From positions 1 through 9,097 of the forward strand of contig JAGVIO010000224.1 of NCBI GenBank assembly GCA_020056025.1: DNA of 9,097 nucleotides. The letters are read 5' to 3'. The DNA is from an archaeon. GTDB lineage: Archaea > Nanobdellota > Nanobdellia > Woesearchaeales > WJKL01. The notes under the pieces were generated by a model. It was not told the origin of the DNA and ran no database searches. It saw only the letters and a program-made list of their open reading frames with translations. Positions within the stretch are counted from its first letter, which is position 1. Every line of letters begins with the position of its first letter. Position numbers and translations under genes: made by a program. Of the stretch, positions 1 through 5,077 are shown piece after piece.

Positions 1-19
1 GCATTGTTACATACTTCTT

Positions 20-750
20 TCATTAAAAAGAGCCACAGGAAAGCAACCCAGGTTGTCCCGAGTGTTGTCTGCTTCCATTTGTTTATGGCGCATTCAACCA
101 GCAATCCTGTGGCTCGGTTTATAGTCAACAAGGATTGTACCCTTGTTTTGTTTTCAAAAAAGCCAGAGCATGTTCAGGCAATCTGTCAGGGGGTTAACAG
201 GTTGTCCTATTGGGATTTCCACAAATATCTCCCTTTAGCTCTGGCCTTTAGTTCAAAAAAGAGAAGCCTGCCCAGTCCTTCTGGAGTTAACAGCTTGGTA
301 TTTGCAGAAAAACCTACCATCCAGCAATCTATATTTAAACCAAGCTCTGGCTCCAGAATTTCCAGTTTTTTAGCAGATGTTCCCTCATACGCGTTTCCTG
401 TTTTGGAAAGCTTGTGCCGCTTAGGCGTTCAGGGAAGAAAATCCGCTAAACAGGCTTCTCCTTGTATTTCCAAGCGTTTTCCGCGTTTTATCGTCGGAAA
501 ATCGAAATTTCAAGAAAGTTCTCACTAACAAAAAACCTAGTTTTTCCATCTAATTTCGGAAATGCCCGAAATCAGCCACCATATGCCGTAATAACCATTT
601 ATGACTTTGCAGTCATTGGTTAGACATTGCCCGTTAGGTTCATCGTTTGAAAAGCATTTTTGTGCATTTTTTCAAATGATAAATTTTGAGGCTTGGTGGT
701 CCCTCTGAAAGTTTCCTTAAATTCGTGGAAATTTTCTGTGTTGTTTTTTT
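20..750 (+). ncRNA. Large structured non-coding RNA candidate (unrecognised class)
   Basis: This gene-free stretch is dense in complementary segments. Domain 1 is 30-40/105-115 (11 bp), enclosing 43-47/52-56 or the alternative 51-55/95-99, and 75-78/85-88. A hairpin follows at 127-133/141-147. Domain 2 is 162-169/238-245, enclosing 179-186/197-204. Domain 3 is the long-range helix 261-270/451-460 (10 bp), enclosing 279-286/351-358, 292-299/339-346, 369-378/441-450, 380-385/431-436 and 391-398/405-411. Hairpins at 461-464/471-474 and 477-483/495-501 follow. Domain 4 is 534-540/634-640, enclosing 553-559/566-572 and 592-606/611-622. Hairpins 642-653/669-680 and 707-716/727-736 close the series. 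G:U pairs on this strand occur at 43/56, 182/201, 540/634, 645/677 and 711/732; only A375/C444 favours the other strand. The 5' end may lie outside the window, since no TATA box is visible. I see no rRNA, RNase P, SRP, group I or group II core motif. Confidence 0.66.
707..750 (+). terminator. Hairpin plus U-run terminator of the structured RNA
   Basis: A 10-bp hairpin (707-716 with 727-736, including the G711:U732 wobble and a 10-nt loop) is followed within 8 nt by seven consecutive T residues at 744-750. On the + strand this has the form of an intrinsic terminator; archaeal termination depends mainly on the U-run. It gives a natural 3' end for the structured RNA. The convergent ATPase operon ends on the other strand about 70 bp away. 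Confidence 0.55.
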
Positions 751-786
751 GTTAGTTGATAATTGTGAATGTGATTAAACCCAAAG

Positions 787-792
787 AAAAAA
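787..792 (-). terminator. Probable T-run terminator of the HerA operon
   Basis: On the - strand, six consecutive T residues occur about 30 nt beyond the ATPase stop codon, followed shortly by another TTT. No strong hairpin precedes them. U-runs alone can terminate archaeal transcription, so this is a plausible 3' end for the two-gene operon. It is short, so confidence is modest. Confidence 0.35.
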
Positions 793-820
793 CTCAATAT
801 AGGCTATATATAAAGTTTTC

Positions 821-2608
821 TCATTTTTTTGCTTCTTTGAGTATTCCGATGCCTTTTTCAGTCAATTTGAGCTTTTTGACTCTTCCTTTGTTGCTGTACA
901 CCTCTTCAACATCAACAAGGCCTTGCCCAATAAGGTCATTCTTGATTTTGTCACATTTTCGCGAAGAAAGCTCTAATCTCCCATAAGCTTCTGTAGTGCC
1001 AATTGGCTTTCTGACAACCTTCATGAAAGCAATATGCTCTTCTTCAATAGGAATACTGACTTTAAGTTCAGGATTGGAATCTTCCATCACCTTGACAGCA
1101 TCTTCTTTGCTGATTTTGGCTCCAGAGGTATCCACTCCTCCAATCTTATATATCAAATCAATCTTGTTCATTGCCTTTTTAATATTGTCTTCCTTGCATC
1201 TGTCAACAAACACCTTTTTCTGCTTATGGTATTTGACAATCTCATCCATCCTTTTCTTGACTTCTTCATCAGCAACCATCTTGTCCTTTATCTTGATAAA
1301 TGGCACTTTGATATGGAAAGGGCTGTAATGCCTTTCAGCAAGCCTCAATATAGCCTCTCCGACAGGCAGCATTGAGAAATATTTCTTATACTCTTTGAGC
1401 TGCATTATTCCGGATACTGTCTCAACATCCTGAGGCAATACCTGCTGGAAAGCGATGTTTGTAGCAGAATTTCCGGCAACAACCTCTGAAAGCTTTGAAA
1501 TATGCTGGTCAAGGCAGATCAAGCTGATGCCATATTCTCTGAGCTCTCTGTAAATGACCTCTGTTATGCTCTCTTTCATGAAAGTTGCCTTGTCTTTCAG
1601 GAAAATATGATGCGCTTCATCAACAACAATAGCGTTCCTGAATTCTTCTCCATAGCTTTCCTGGTTGAACTTTTTCATGAAATATATTGAAGTTAAAAGG
1701 TATTCGCAGAAAAATTTCTTTTCAGCACTGCCTAAAGCATGCAGCTCAAATATTACTTTTTTAGTCAGCAATTCTTCAATGTCAAATCCGTAATTGTCTT
1801 TGCATGAAACAGCTTCTCCAAAGCTTCCGAATGTCAGGCTGTCTGCAATACGCAAAGCAGATTCCATCCATTCAGACTCTCTTGATTTTCTTTTCATTGA
1901 ATCAGCTTTCTCTTCAAGCCTGTCCTTGATCTGCTTCCACGTCGGATAATTCCCGGATCCTCCGTAAACCCCAAAATCCTTGAAAGCCTGGTCAATTGTT
2001 TCTCTGAGTATCTTCTGCACACCATAGCTTGCATAAAAGCTTTCGATTATCAGGTCGCACAGTATGCTCACCCATTCTTTTGGCCCAACACCTTTTGGCG
2101 GCTTGTTTATATTGACCCTGAAAAGATTGCTTATCTTGTCATTTCCCACAGTGAAGCATAATATCTCCTTGTCAAGATTCATAAGAGGCCTGAAGCTCTT
2201 TTTCCAGTCAAATATCACAAACGGCTTTTTATGGAGTATGAAATTAGCCAGGATCTGGAAAGCAAAAGTTGTTTTGCCAGAGCCAGACATTCCGCTTACG
2301 CATACATGCCTTGGCCAGTCCTGCTCTCTTAATCCGAATGTCCCAAAATCCCTCCCTCCATAAACAACAACGCCAAGAGGATATTCTCCGTTGACAATAT
2401 TCTCAGCAGGAGGCTCTACAAGGATTTTCTCGTCGAGCAAAGTTGTGTTCAGGTGTTTTTCATACAAAACATTCAGAAGGCTTGCTATCTGCTCTTTTTC
2501 AGCCTTTTCTTCGCTTAAAGAATATTTTAAATAAAGTAAGTCTACTTTTTTGCCAAGCACAGGCTTCAGCTTTTTGCATATCTCTTCAACAGTTATTGCA
2601 TGCATCAT
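821..2608 (-). CDS. HerA/FtsK-superfamily P-loop ATPase with C-terminal winged helix
   Basis: This 595-aa protein is a DUF87/HerA-type ATPase, a family of hexameric motors that move DNA or proteins. Walker A is G106-MSGSGK-T113. The strand just after it carries FDWK (residues 133-136). Walker B is IVVDE (327-331), followed by a HH pair. ICLDQHISKL (364-373) fits the sensor segment, and R357 could act as an arginine finger. Residues about 530-595 look like a winged helix-turn-helix ending in a basic beta-wing. There is no signal peptide or membrane segment, so it should be cytosolic. It begins with ATG-ATG preceded by a Shine-Dalgarno-like GTGAT that overlaps the stop of the upstream coiled-coil gene, only 10 nt away, so the two are co-transcribed. 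It could be an HerA involved in DNA end processing or a VirB4/TraC-like transfer ATPase. No NurA nuclease is nearby, which weakens the repair reading. Confidence 0.85.
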   Translation of the reverse strand: MMHAITVEEICKKLKPVLGKKVDLLYLKYSLSEEKAEKEQIASLLNVLYEKHLNTTLLDEKILVEPPAENIVNGEYPLGVVVYGGRDFGTFGLREQDWPRHVCVSGMSGSGKTTFAFQILANFILHKKPFVIFDWKKSFRPLMNLDKEILCFTVGNDKISNLFRVNINKPPKGVGPKEWVSILCDLIIESFYASYGVQKILRETIDQAFKDFGVYGGSGNYPTWKQIKDRLEEKADSMKRKSRESEWMESALRIADSLTFGSFGEAVSCKDNYGFDIEELLTKKVIFELHALGSAEKKFFCEYLLTSIYFMKKFNQESYGEEFRNAIVVDEAHHIFLKDKATFMKESITEVIYRELREYGISLICLDQHISKLSEVVAGNSATNIAFQQVLPQDVETVSGIMQLKEYKKYFSMLPVGEAILRLAERHYSPFHIKVPFIKIKDKMVADEEVKKRMDEIVKYHKQKKVFVDRCKEDNIKKAMNKIDLIYKIGGVDTSGAKISKEDAVKVMEDSNPELKVSIPIEEEHIAFMKVVRKPIGTTEAYGRLELSSRKCDKIKNDLIGQGLVDVEEVYSNKGRVKKLKLTEKGIGILKEAKK

Positions 2609-2618
2609 TTGGAATCAC

Positions 2619-3020
2619 TTAAAGCCCGAGGATATTATCAATCATGCTCATTTTGCTTTCAATATCCCTTAATTCCTTCATATGCTCCCTTAATTCCTTT
2701 TTCAGCGCAGCCTTATCTCTCCAGACATTCAGCTTCTCCTGTATCCTAAGCTCTTCCAGCTCAAACTTTTTCTTTGTCAGCTCTTTGAAAAGCTCGTGCA
2801 TATGCCCTGTTGAGCCAACATCCAGCTTAGGCATTGAATTATTGAGATTATTATCAACCTTGTCAAAGCTTGCCATCATCTCTTTGTGCAGCTGGTCCCT
2901 GCTCACAATACCTGATCTCAAATCTTCGATGCTTTCTTTGATCAGCTCAACCCTTGCATCCTGCCTTTGCTTGAACAATTTTTCAATATCCTTGTTTTGC
3001 ATACTGTTGTCTTCTTGCAT
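2619..3020 (-). CDS. Small charged coiled-coil protein, partner of the HerA-like ATPase
   Basis: This 133-aa hydrophilic protein is rich in Lys, Glu and Asp, with heptad-like stretches at about residues 8-60 and 74-128, split by a short Pro/Gly-containing linker near residues 64-72. It has no membrane segment or catalytic motif, and I do not recognise the family. ATG at 3020 is preferred over the in-frame GTG at 3029 because AGGTG at 3027-3031 is a good Shine-Dalgarno match six bases before the ATG. It is the first gene of an operon whose second gene, the ATPase, starts 10 nt after this stop. A structural adaptor or loading partner for the ATPase is a reasonable guess from position and shape alone. 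Confidence 0.72.
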   Translation of the reverse strand: MQEDNSMQNKDIEKLFKQRQDARVELIKESIEDLRSGIVSRDQLHKEMMASFDKVDNNLNNSMPKLDVGSTGHMHELFKELTKKKFELEELRIQEKLNVWRDKAALKKELREHMKELRDIESKMSMIDNILGL

Positions 3021-3026
3021 TTTTTG

Positions 3027-3031
3027 CACCT
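3027..3031 (-). promoter_or_regulatory. Ribosome binding site fixing the coiled-coil gene start
   Basis: AGGTG on the - strand matches part of the archaeal anti-Shine-Dalgarno complement and lies six bases before ATG 3020. It overlaps the alternative GTG codon at 3029-3027, which argues against the longer start. Confidence 0.5.
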
Positions 3032-3070
3032 TTGAATCTTAGAACCCCCAGATGGATTTGTTATATAACT

Positions 3071-3081
3071 TATATATAAAA
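3071..3081 (-). promoter_or_regulatory. TATA box of the coiled-coil/HerA operon
   Basis: TTTTATATATA on the - strand lies about 55 nt upstream of ATG 3020, predicting a leader of about 28 nt that contains the AGGTG ribosome binding site. A second AT-rich palindrome, GTTATATAAC at 3060-3069, lies between it and the gene and could be an alternative TATA element or an operator. Confidence 0.5.
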
Positions 3082-3124
3082 CTTCGCTTTCCAGCCTTTT
3101 CCAGGGTGTTTTTATGGTTATTGC

Positions 3125-3136
3125 AGGTTATAACCT
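3125..3136. repeat. 12-bp perfect palindrome in the divergent promoter region
   Basis: AGGTTATAACCT reads the same on both strands and sits roughly midway between the two divergent operons. It contains a TATA-like core, so it could be a dyad operator or a cryptic bidirectional TATA element. It is too far from either start codon to be the main TATA box. Confidence 0.3.
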
Positions 3137-3162
3137 TTATCTGTGCATCTTAGGATCCTGCC

Positions 3163-3189
3163 AAATCATAATATTTATATAAATCATAA
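3163..3189 (+). repeat. Direct repeat flanking the pilin-gene TATA box
   Basis: AAATCATAA occurs at 3163-3171 and again at 3181-3189, an 18-bp spacing that brackets and partly overlaps the TATA element at 3174-3183. A tandem operator controlling this promoter is possible. In AT-rich DNA a 9-base repeat could also arise by chance. Confidence 0.3.
3174..3183 (+). promoter_or_regulatory. TATA box of the pilin/NFACT-R operon
   Basis: TTTATATAAA is centred about 37 nt before ATG 3216, predicting a start site near 3205 and a leader of about 11 nt. GAGG at 3207-3210, five bases before the ATG, would be its Shine-Dalgarno element at the very 5' end of the mRNA. Confidence 0.6.
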
Positions 3190-3215
3190 AAATAAAACTT
3201 CTTTAAGAGGCCACA

Positions 3216-3686
3216 ATGAACAAAAGAGCAATTTCTCCACTGGTATCGACAATAATACTGATTGTGCTAGCAGTAGGCATAGGTATTCTGGTAATGAACT
3301 GGGGCAGGGCGCAGTTGGAAGCAGGCGCAAAATGCTCAATTGACACAGAGATGAACATTGTCACATTGAACGGAATCCCCCAGGTCTGCTATTCAGGCTC
3401 AGCAGAAAACGGCTTTGTAAAATTCATTCTTGAGAATGGAGCAAACACAGACATAGAGACAATACAAATTAGGATAATTGGCTCAAAAGAAGTCTATCTG
3501 CAGGAGCTGTCTGATTCTGCAATCGAAAAAGGATACACTTTGCAGAAGATTGTCCCGTACAATTTTGACCTGTTCGGCGGCATCAGGCAGGTTAAATTGG
3601 CTCCGAAAATCATAATATACCCTGAAGAGCCGTCCTTATTATGCCCGGAGCAGGCAATAATCCTTGAAAACATAAATCCTTGCTAA
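3216..3686 (+). CDS. Archaeal type IV pilin-like protein
   Basis: The 156-aa product starts with a short basic leader (MNKR) directly followed by AISPLVSTIILIVLAVGIG, the typical class III signal and hydrophobic helix of archaeal pilins and archaellin-like proteins. A PibD-type prepilin peptidase would be expected to cut near R4/A5, leaving the hydrophobic helix (about residues 5-28) as the assembly or anchor segment. The remainder is beta-rich, with strand-like segments around residues 65-90 and 120-150, and has four cysteines (C40, C58, C143, C156) that could form disulfides outside the cell. It has its own TATA box and GAGG ribosome binding site. The next gene begins one base after its stop. 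It may be a minor pilin or a single anchored surface protein, since no pilus ATPase (PilB/FlaI type) or TadC-like gene is in the window. Confidence 0.78.
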   Translation: MNKRAISPLVSTIILIVLAVGIGILVMNWGRAQLEAGAKCSIDTEMNIVTLNGIPQVCYSGSAENGFVKFILENGANTDIETIQIRIIGSKEVYLQELSDSAIEKGYTLQKIVPYNFDLFGGIRQVKLAPKIIIYPEEPSLLCPEQAIILENINPC

Positions 3687-3687
3687 G

Positions 3688-4461
3688 ATGAAAATCAAGC
3701 TAGATGTGACAAAATCGCTGGAAAGGAACGCAGAGACTTATTTTGAGAAATCAAAGAAAGCAAAGCAGAAACTGGAAGGAGCAAGGATTGCACTCGAAAA
3801 AAGCATAGGCAAGCTGGAAATCCTGCAGAAAGACCAGAAACAGGCTCAGAAGGAAAAAGAGATAAAGCAGAGCATAACTAGGGAATGGTATGAGAAATTC
3901 AGATGGTTTTTCTCGTCAGAAGGATTTCTGTGCATAGGCGGCAGGGATGCAGCAACAAACGAGATTGTCATAAAGAAACATACAGAAAAAGAAGATATTG
4001 TCTTTCATTCATCAATGGCAGGCTCTCCTTTTTTTGTCATAAAGGCAGAAGGCAGAAAGCCAGGCGAAGCGACACTGAAAGAAACAGCCCAGGCAACTGC
4101 TTCATATTCAAGAGCATGGAAATCAGGCCTTGCATCAGCAGAAGTTTTCTATGTCAATCCTGACCAGGTCACAAAAGAGGCAAAATCAGGCGAATTCATA
4201 GCAAGAGGAGCATTCATGATTTACGGAAAAAAGAATCTTGTAGGAGTTGACCTAAAGTTAGCAAGTGGTATTAAAGACGGAAAAATAATCGGCGGCCCTG
4301 TTGACGCAATAAAATCGCAGACAAAGGACTTTGTAATAATCAATCAAGGCACAGACAAGGCATCTGACATTGCAAAAAAGATAAAGAAAAGATTAGGCGC
4401 AGGAGAATTGGATGATATAATCCGAATGCTGCCGAGTGGAACCTGCTCAATCGCAAAATAG
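3688..4461 (+). CDS. Stand-alone NFACT-R (DUF814) protein, C-terminal half of RqcH/NEMF
   Basis: The 257-aa protein matches the C-terminal half of archaeal NEMF/RqcH-type proteins. It opens at the characteristic NAETYFEKSKKAKQKL segment (residues 14-29) and continues as a coiled coil to about residue 62. The NFACT-R domain follows, with REWYEKFRWFFSSEGF (65-80), the GRDAATNE loop (85-92), DIVFHSSMAGSPF (103-115) and a region to about 183 that includes SYSRAWKSGLASAEVFYV. Full-length family members, roughly 600 aa or more, bind stalled large ribosomal subunits. The N-terminal NFACT-N and helix-hairpin-helix parts are absent here, and no remnant lies upstream, because the ORF starts one base after the pilin stop. 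It is therefore either a stand-alone NFACT-R or one half of a split gene. No Shine-Dalgarno element is visible, so translational coupling to the pilin gene is likely. Confidence 0.8.
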   Translation: MKIKLDVTKSLERNAETYFEKSKKAKQKLEGARIALEKSIGKLEILQKDQKQAQKEKEIKQSITREWYEKFRWFFSSEGFLCIGGRDAATNEIVIKKHTEKEDIVFHSSMAGSPFFVIKAEGRKPGEATLKETAQATASYSRAWKSGLASAEVFYVNPDQVTKEAKSGEFIARGAFMIYGKKNLVGVDLKLASGIKDGKIIGGPVDAIKSQTKDFVIINQGTDKASDIAKKIKKRLGAGELDDIIRMLPSGTCSIAK

Positions 4462-4468
4462 CATCTGA

Positions 4469-4475
4469 TTTTTTT
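4469..4475 (+). terminator. Possible T-run terminator after NFACT-R
   Basis: Seven T residues follow the NFACT-R stop codon within about 15 nt, with no clear hairpin. A U-run in this position is a reasonable archaeal termination signal before the next independent promoter. Confidence 0.35.
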
Positions 4476-4508
4476 GTCACAATTCTATATCTTCTTTCAC
4501 AGCATTGC

Positions 4509-4514
4509 TTATAA
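4509..4514 (+). promoter_or_regulatory. TATA box for a leaderless HExxH-protein mRNA
   Basis: TTATAA is centred about 28 nt before ATG 4540. That distance places the transcription start at or next to the start codon, so the mRNA should be leaderless. This agrees with the lack of a convincing Shine-Dalgarno sequence. Confidence 0.5.
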
Positions 4515-4539
4515 CTCAAGAATTCTTTGTTATTAGGCT

Positions 4540-4911
4540 ATGGCTTATTCACCGCACAAATTAAATTATGATAAAAAAGAAGCAAAGAATACAAATCCAG
4601 TTGGATTGGAATACCATATAAGAAATCAGCGTTTGAAGTCAGATTTCTCCCAGAACATTCCTGCAAAGCAGCTTAACAAAGAAGCTCTTCCGTGGGGATT
4701 TTACGGCTATACTTATCTTCAGCACGATAAAATTTGGCTGAACAAAGATTTAGATTATACTCCTGAATTCAAGAAAGAAGTAGAGATACACGAATCAATC
4801 CACACAAACGACGAGTATGAGACAAGAGTTATCTCCAGGCACATGGCAGAAGAGGAAGATAAGGAAGAGACGATGAAAAGAATTATCAGCCAGATTTTCT
4901 ATTACAACTAA
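4540..4911 (+). CDS. Small putative zinc metalloprotease-like protein (HESIH motif)
   Basis: This 123-aa protein contains HESIH at residues 84-88, the HExxH signature of zincin metallopeptidases, in which the two His bind zinc and the Glu activates water. E92 or E94 in the following TNDEYETR segment could be the third ligand. Before it, residues 52-70 (WGFYGYTYLQHDKIWLNKD) read as beta-strands leading into the active-site helix, as in minimal zincins. The C-terminal third (about 101-123) is a charged helix. There is no signal peptide or membrane segment, so it would act in the cytosol. I do not recognise the exact family. The protein is short for a protease, and the motif alone does not prove activity. 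It has its own promoter and is followed by the tRNA-His promoter. Confidence 0.65.
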   Translation: MAYSPHKLNYDKKEAKNTNPVGLEYHIRNQRLKSDFSQNIPAKQLNKEALPWGFYGYTYLQHDKIWLNKDLDYTPEFKKEVEIHESIHTNDEYETRVISRHMAEEEDKEETMKRIISQIFYYN

Positions 4912-4925
4912 CGCTTTCCGCAACA

Positions 4926-4933
4926 TTTATAAT
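4926..4933 (+). promoter_or_regulatory. TATA box of tRNA-His
   Basis: TTTATAAT is centred about 31 nt before the tRNA 5' end. This gives a transcription start a few bases upstream of G-1 and a very short 5' leader to be removed by RNase P. Confidence 0.55.
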
Positions 4934-4960
4934 CTTAACTTGAATTTTTCTGCCATAATG

Positions 4961-5065
4961 GCGACCATTGTTCAATGGTAGAATACGGGACTGTGGATCC
5001 TGGGACGCGAGTTCGATTGTTGGAGCCGTACTTTACGACTTCAGTCGAAATTCTCGCTGGTCGCC
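4961..5065 (+). tRNA. tRNA-His (anticodon GTG) with a T-loop intron
   Basis: The acceptor stem GCGACCA/TGGTCGC pairs perfectly. The D-arm is 4970-4973/4981-4984, including one G:U pair, and its loop contains GG. The anticodon arm is CGGGA/TCCTG around loop CTGTGGA, giving anticodon GTG at 4993-4995. The T-stem GCGAG/CTCGC (5007-5011/5053-5057) encloses the start of a normal TTCGA T-loop interrupted by an insertion. G at 4960 (G-1) faces discriminator C73 at 5065, the identity pair expected for tRNA-His. CCA is not encoded. Removing 34 nt gives a 71-nt tRNA body with a seven-base T-loop TTCGATT. The gene has its own TATA box and a following T-run. Confidence 0.93.
5018..5051 (+). other. Non-canonical archaeal tRNA intron at T-loop position 59/60 (bulge-helix-bulge)
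   Basis: The exon-intron junctions fold into a textbook bulge-helix-bulge. The outer helix is the T-stem. The 4-bp central helix is TTCG (5012-5015) with CGAA (5046-5049). Both bulges are three bases and both read ATT (5016-5018 and 5050-5052). The inner helix is 5019-5025 with 5039-5045, then 5027-5030 with 5034-5037 closing a three-base loop. Symmetric cuts within the bulges release 34 nt and restore a seven-base T-loop. The cut could shift by one base. Intron removal would need a tRNA splicing endonuclease able to act outside the anticodon loop. Confidence 0.85.
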
Positions 5066-5068
5066 CTC

Positions 5069-5074
5069 TTTTTT
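5069..5074 (+). terminator. T-run after tRNA-His
   Basis: Six T residues begin four bases after discriminator C73 and fit a U-run terminator for the tRNA. The next ORF starts three bases after the run, so termination must be partial if that ORF is expressed from the tRNA promoter. Confidence 0.4.
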
Positions 5075-5077
5075 AAT

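Noticed and set aside
207..428. Peptide-like open stretch on the - strand (ending ...RAKGRYLWKSQ-stop)
   Set aside because: It looks protein-like in composition, but it lacks an upstream start, is preceded by an in-frame TGA, and no continuation is convincing without frameshifts. A decayed gene remains possible and is the main rival to the RNA reading.
4..528. 174-codon open frame on the + strand
   Set aside because: It starts only at TTG, is Ser/Lys/Pro-rich with no recognisable domain, has no promoter or ribosome binding site, and runs straight through the paired helices of the RNA candidate. The open frame is most likely chance, though the 5' end is cut by the window edge.
805..815. TATA-like CTTTATATATA on the - strand just after the ATPase stop
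   Set aside because: It would start a - strand transcript into the RNA region, but five of six informative wobble pairs and the terminator point to the + strand. It is probably AT-rich spacer, though an antisense transcript cannot be excluded.
996..1375. Open frames opposite the HerA-like ATPase
   Set aside because: They are antisense shadows of a clearly recognisable ATPase and lack promoters and domains.
3020..3029. GTG start extending the coiled-coil protein by three residues
   Set aside because: The GTG overlaps the AGGTG ribosome binding site that serves ATG 3020, so the shorter protein is preferred.
2644..3042. 132-codon Ser/Leu-rich frame opposite the coiled-coil gene
   Set aside because: The Ser/Leu/Cys-rich composition is the usual antisense mirror of a Lys/Glu-rich coiled coil.
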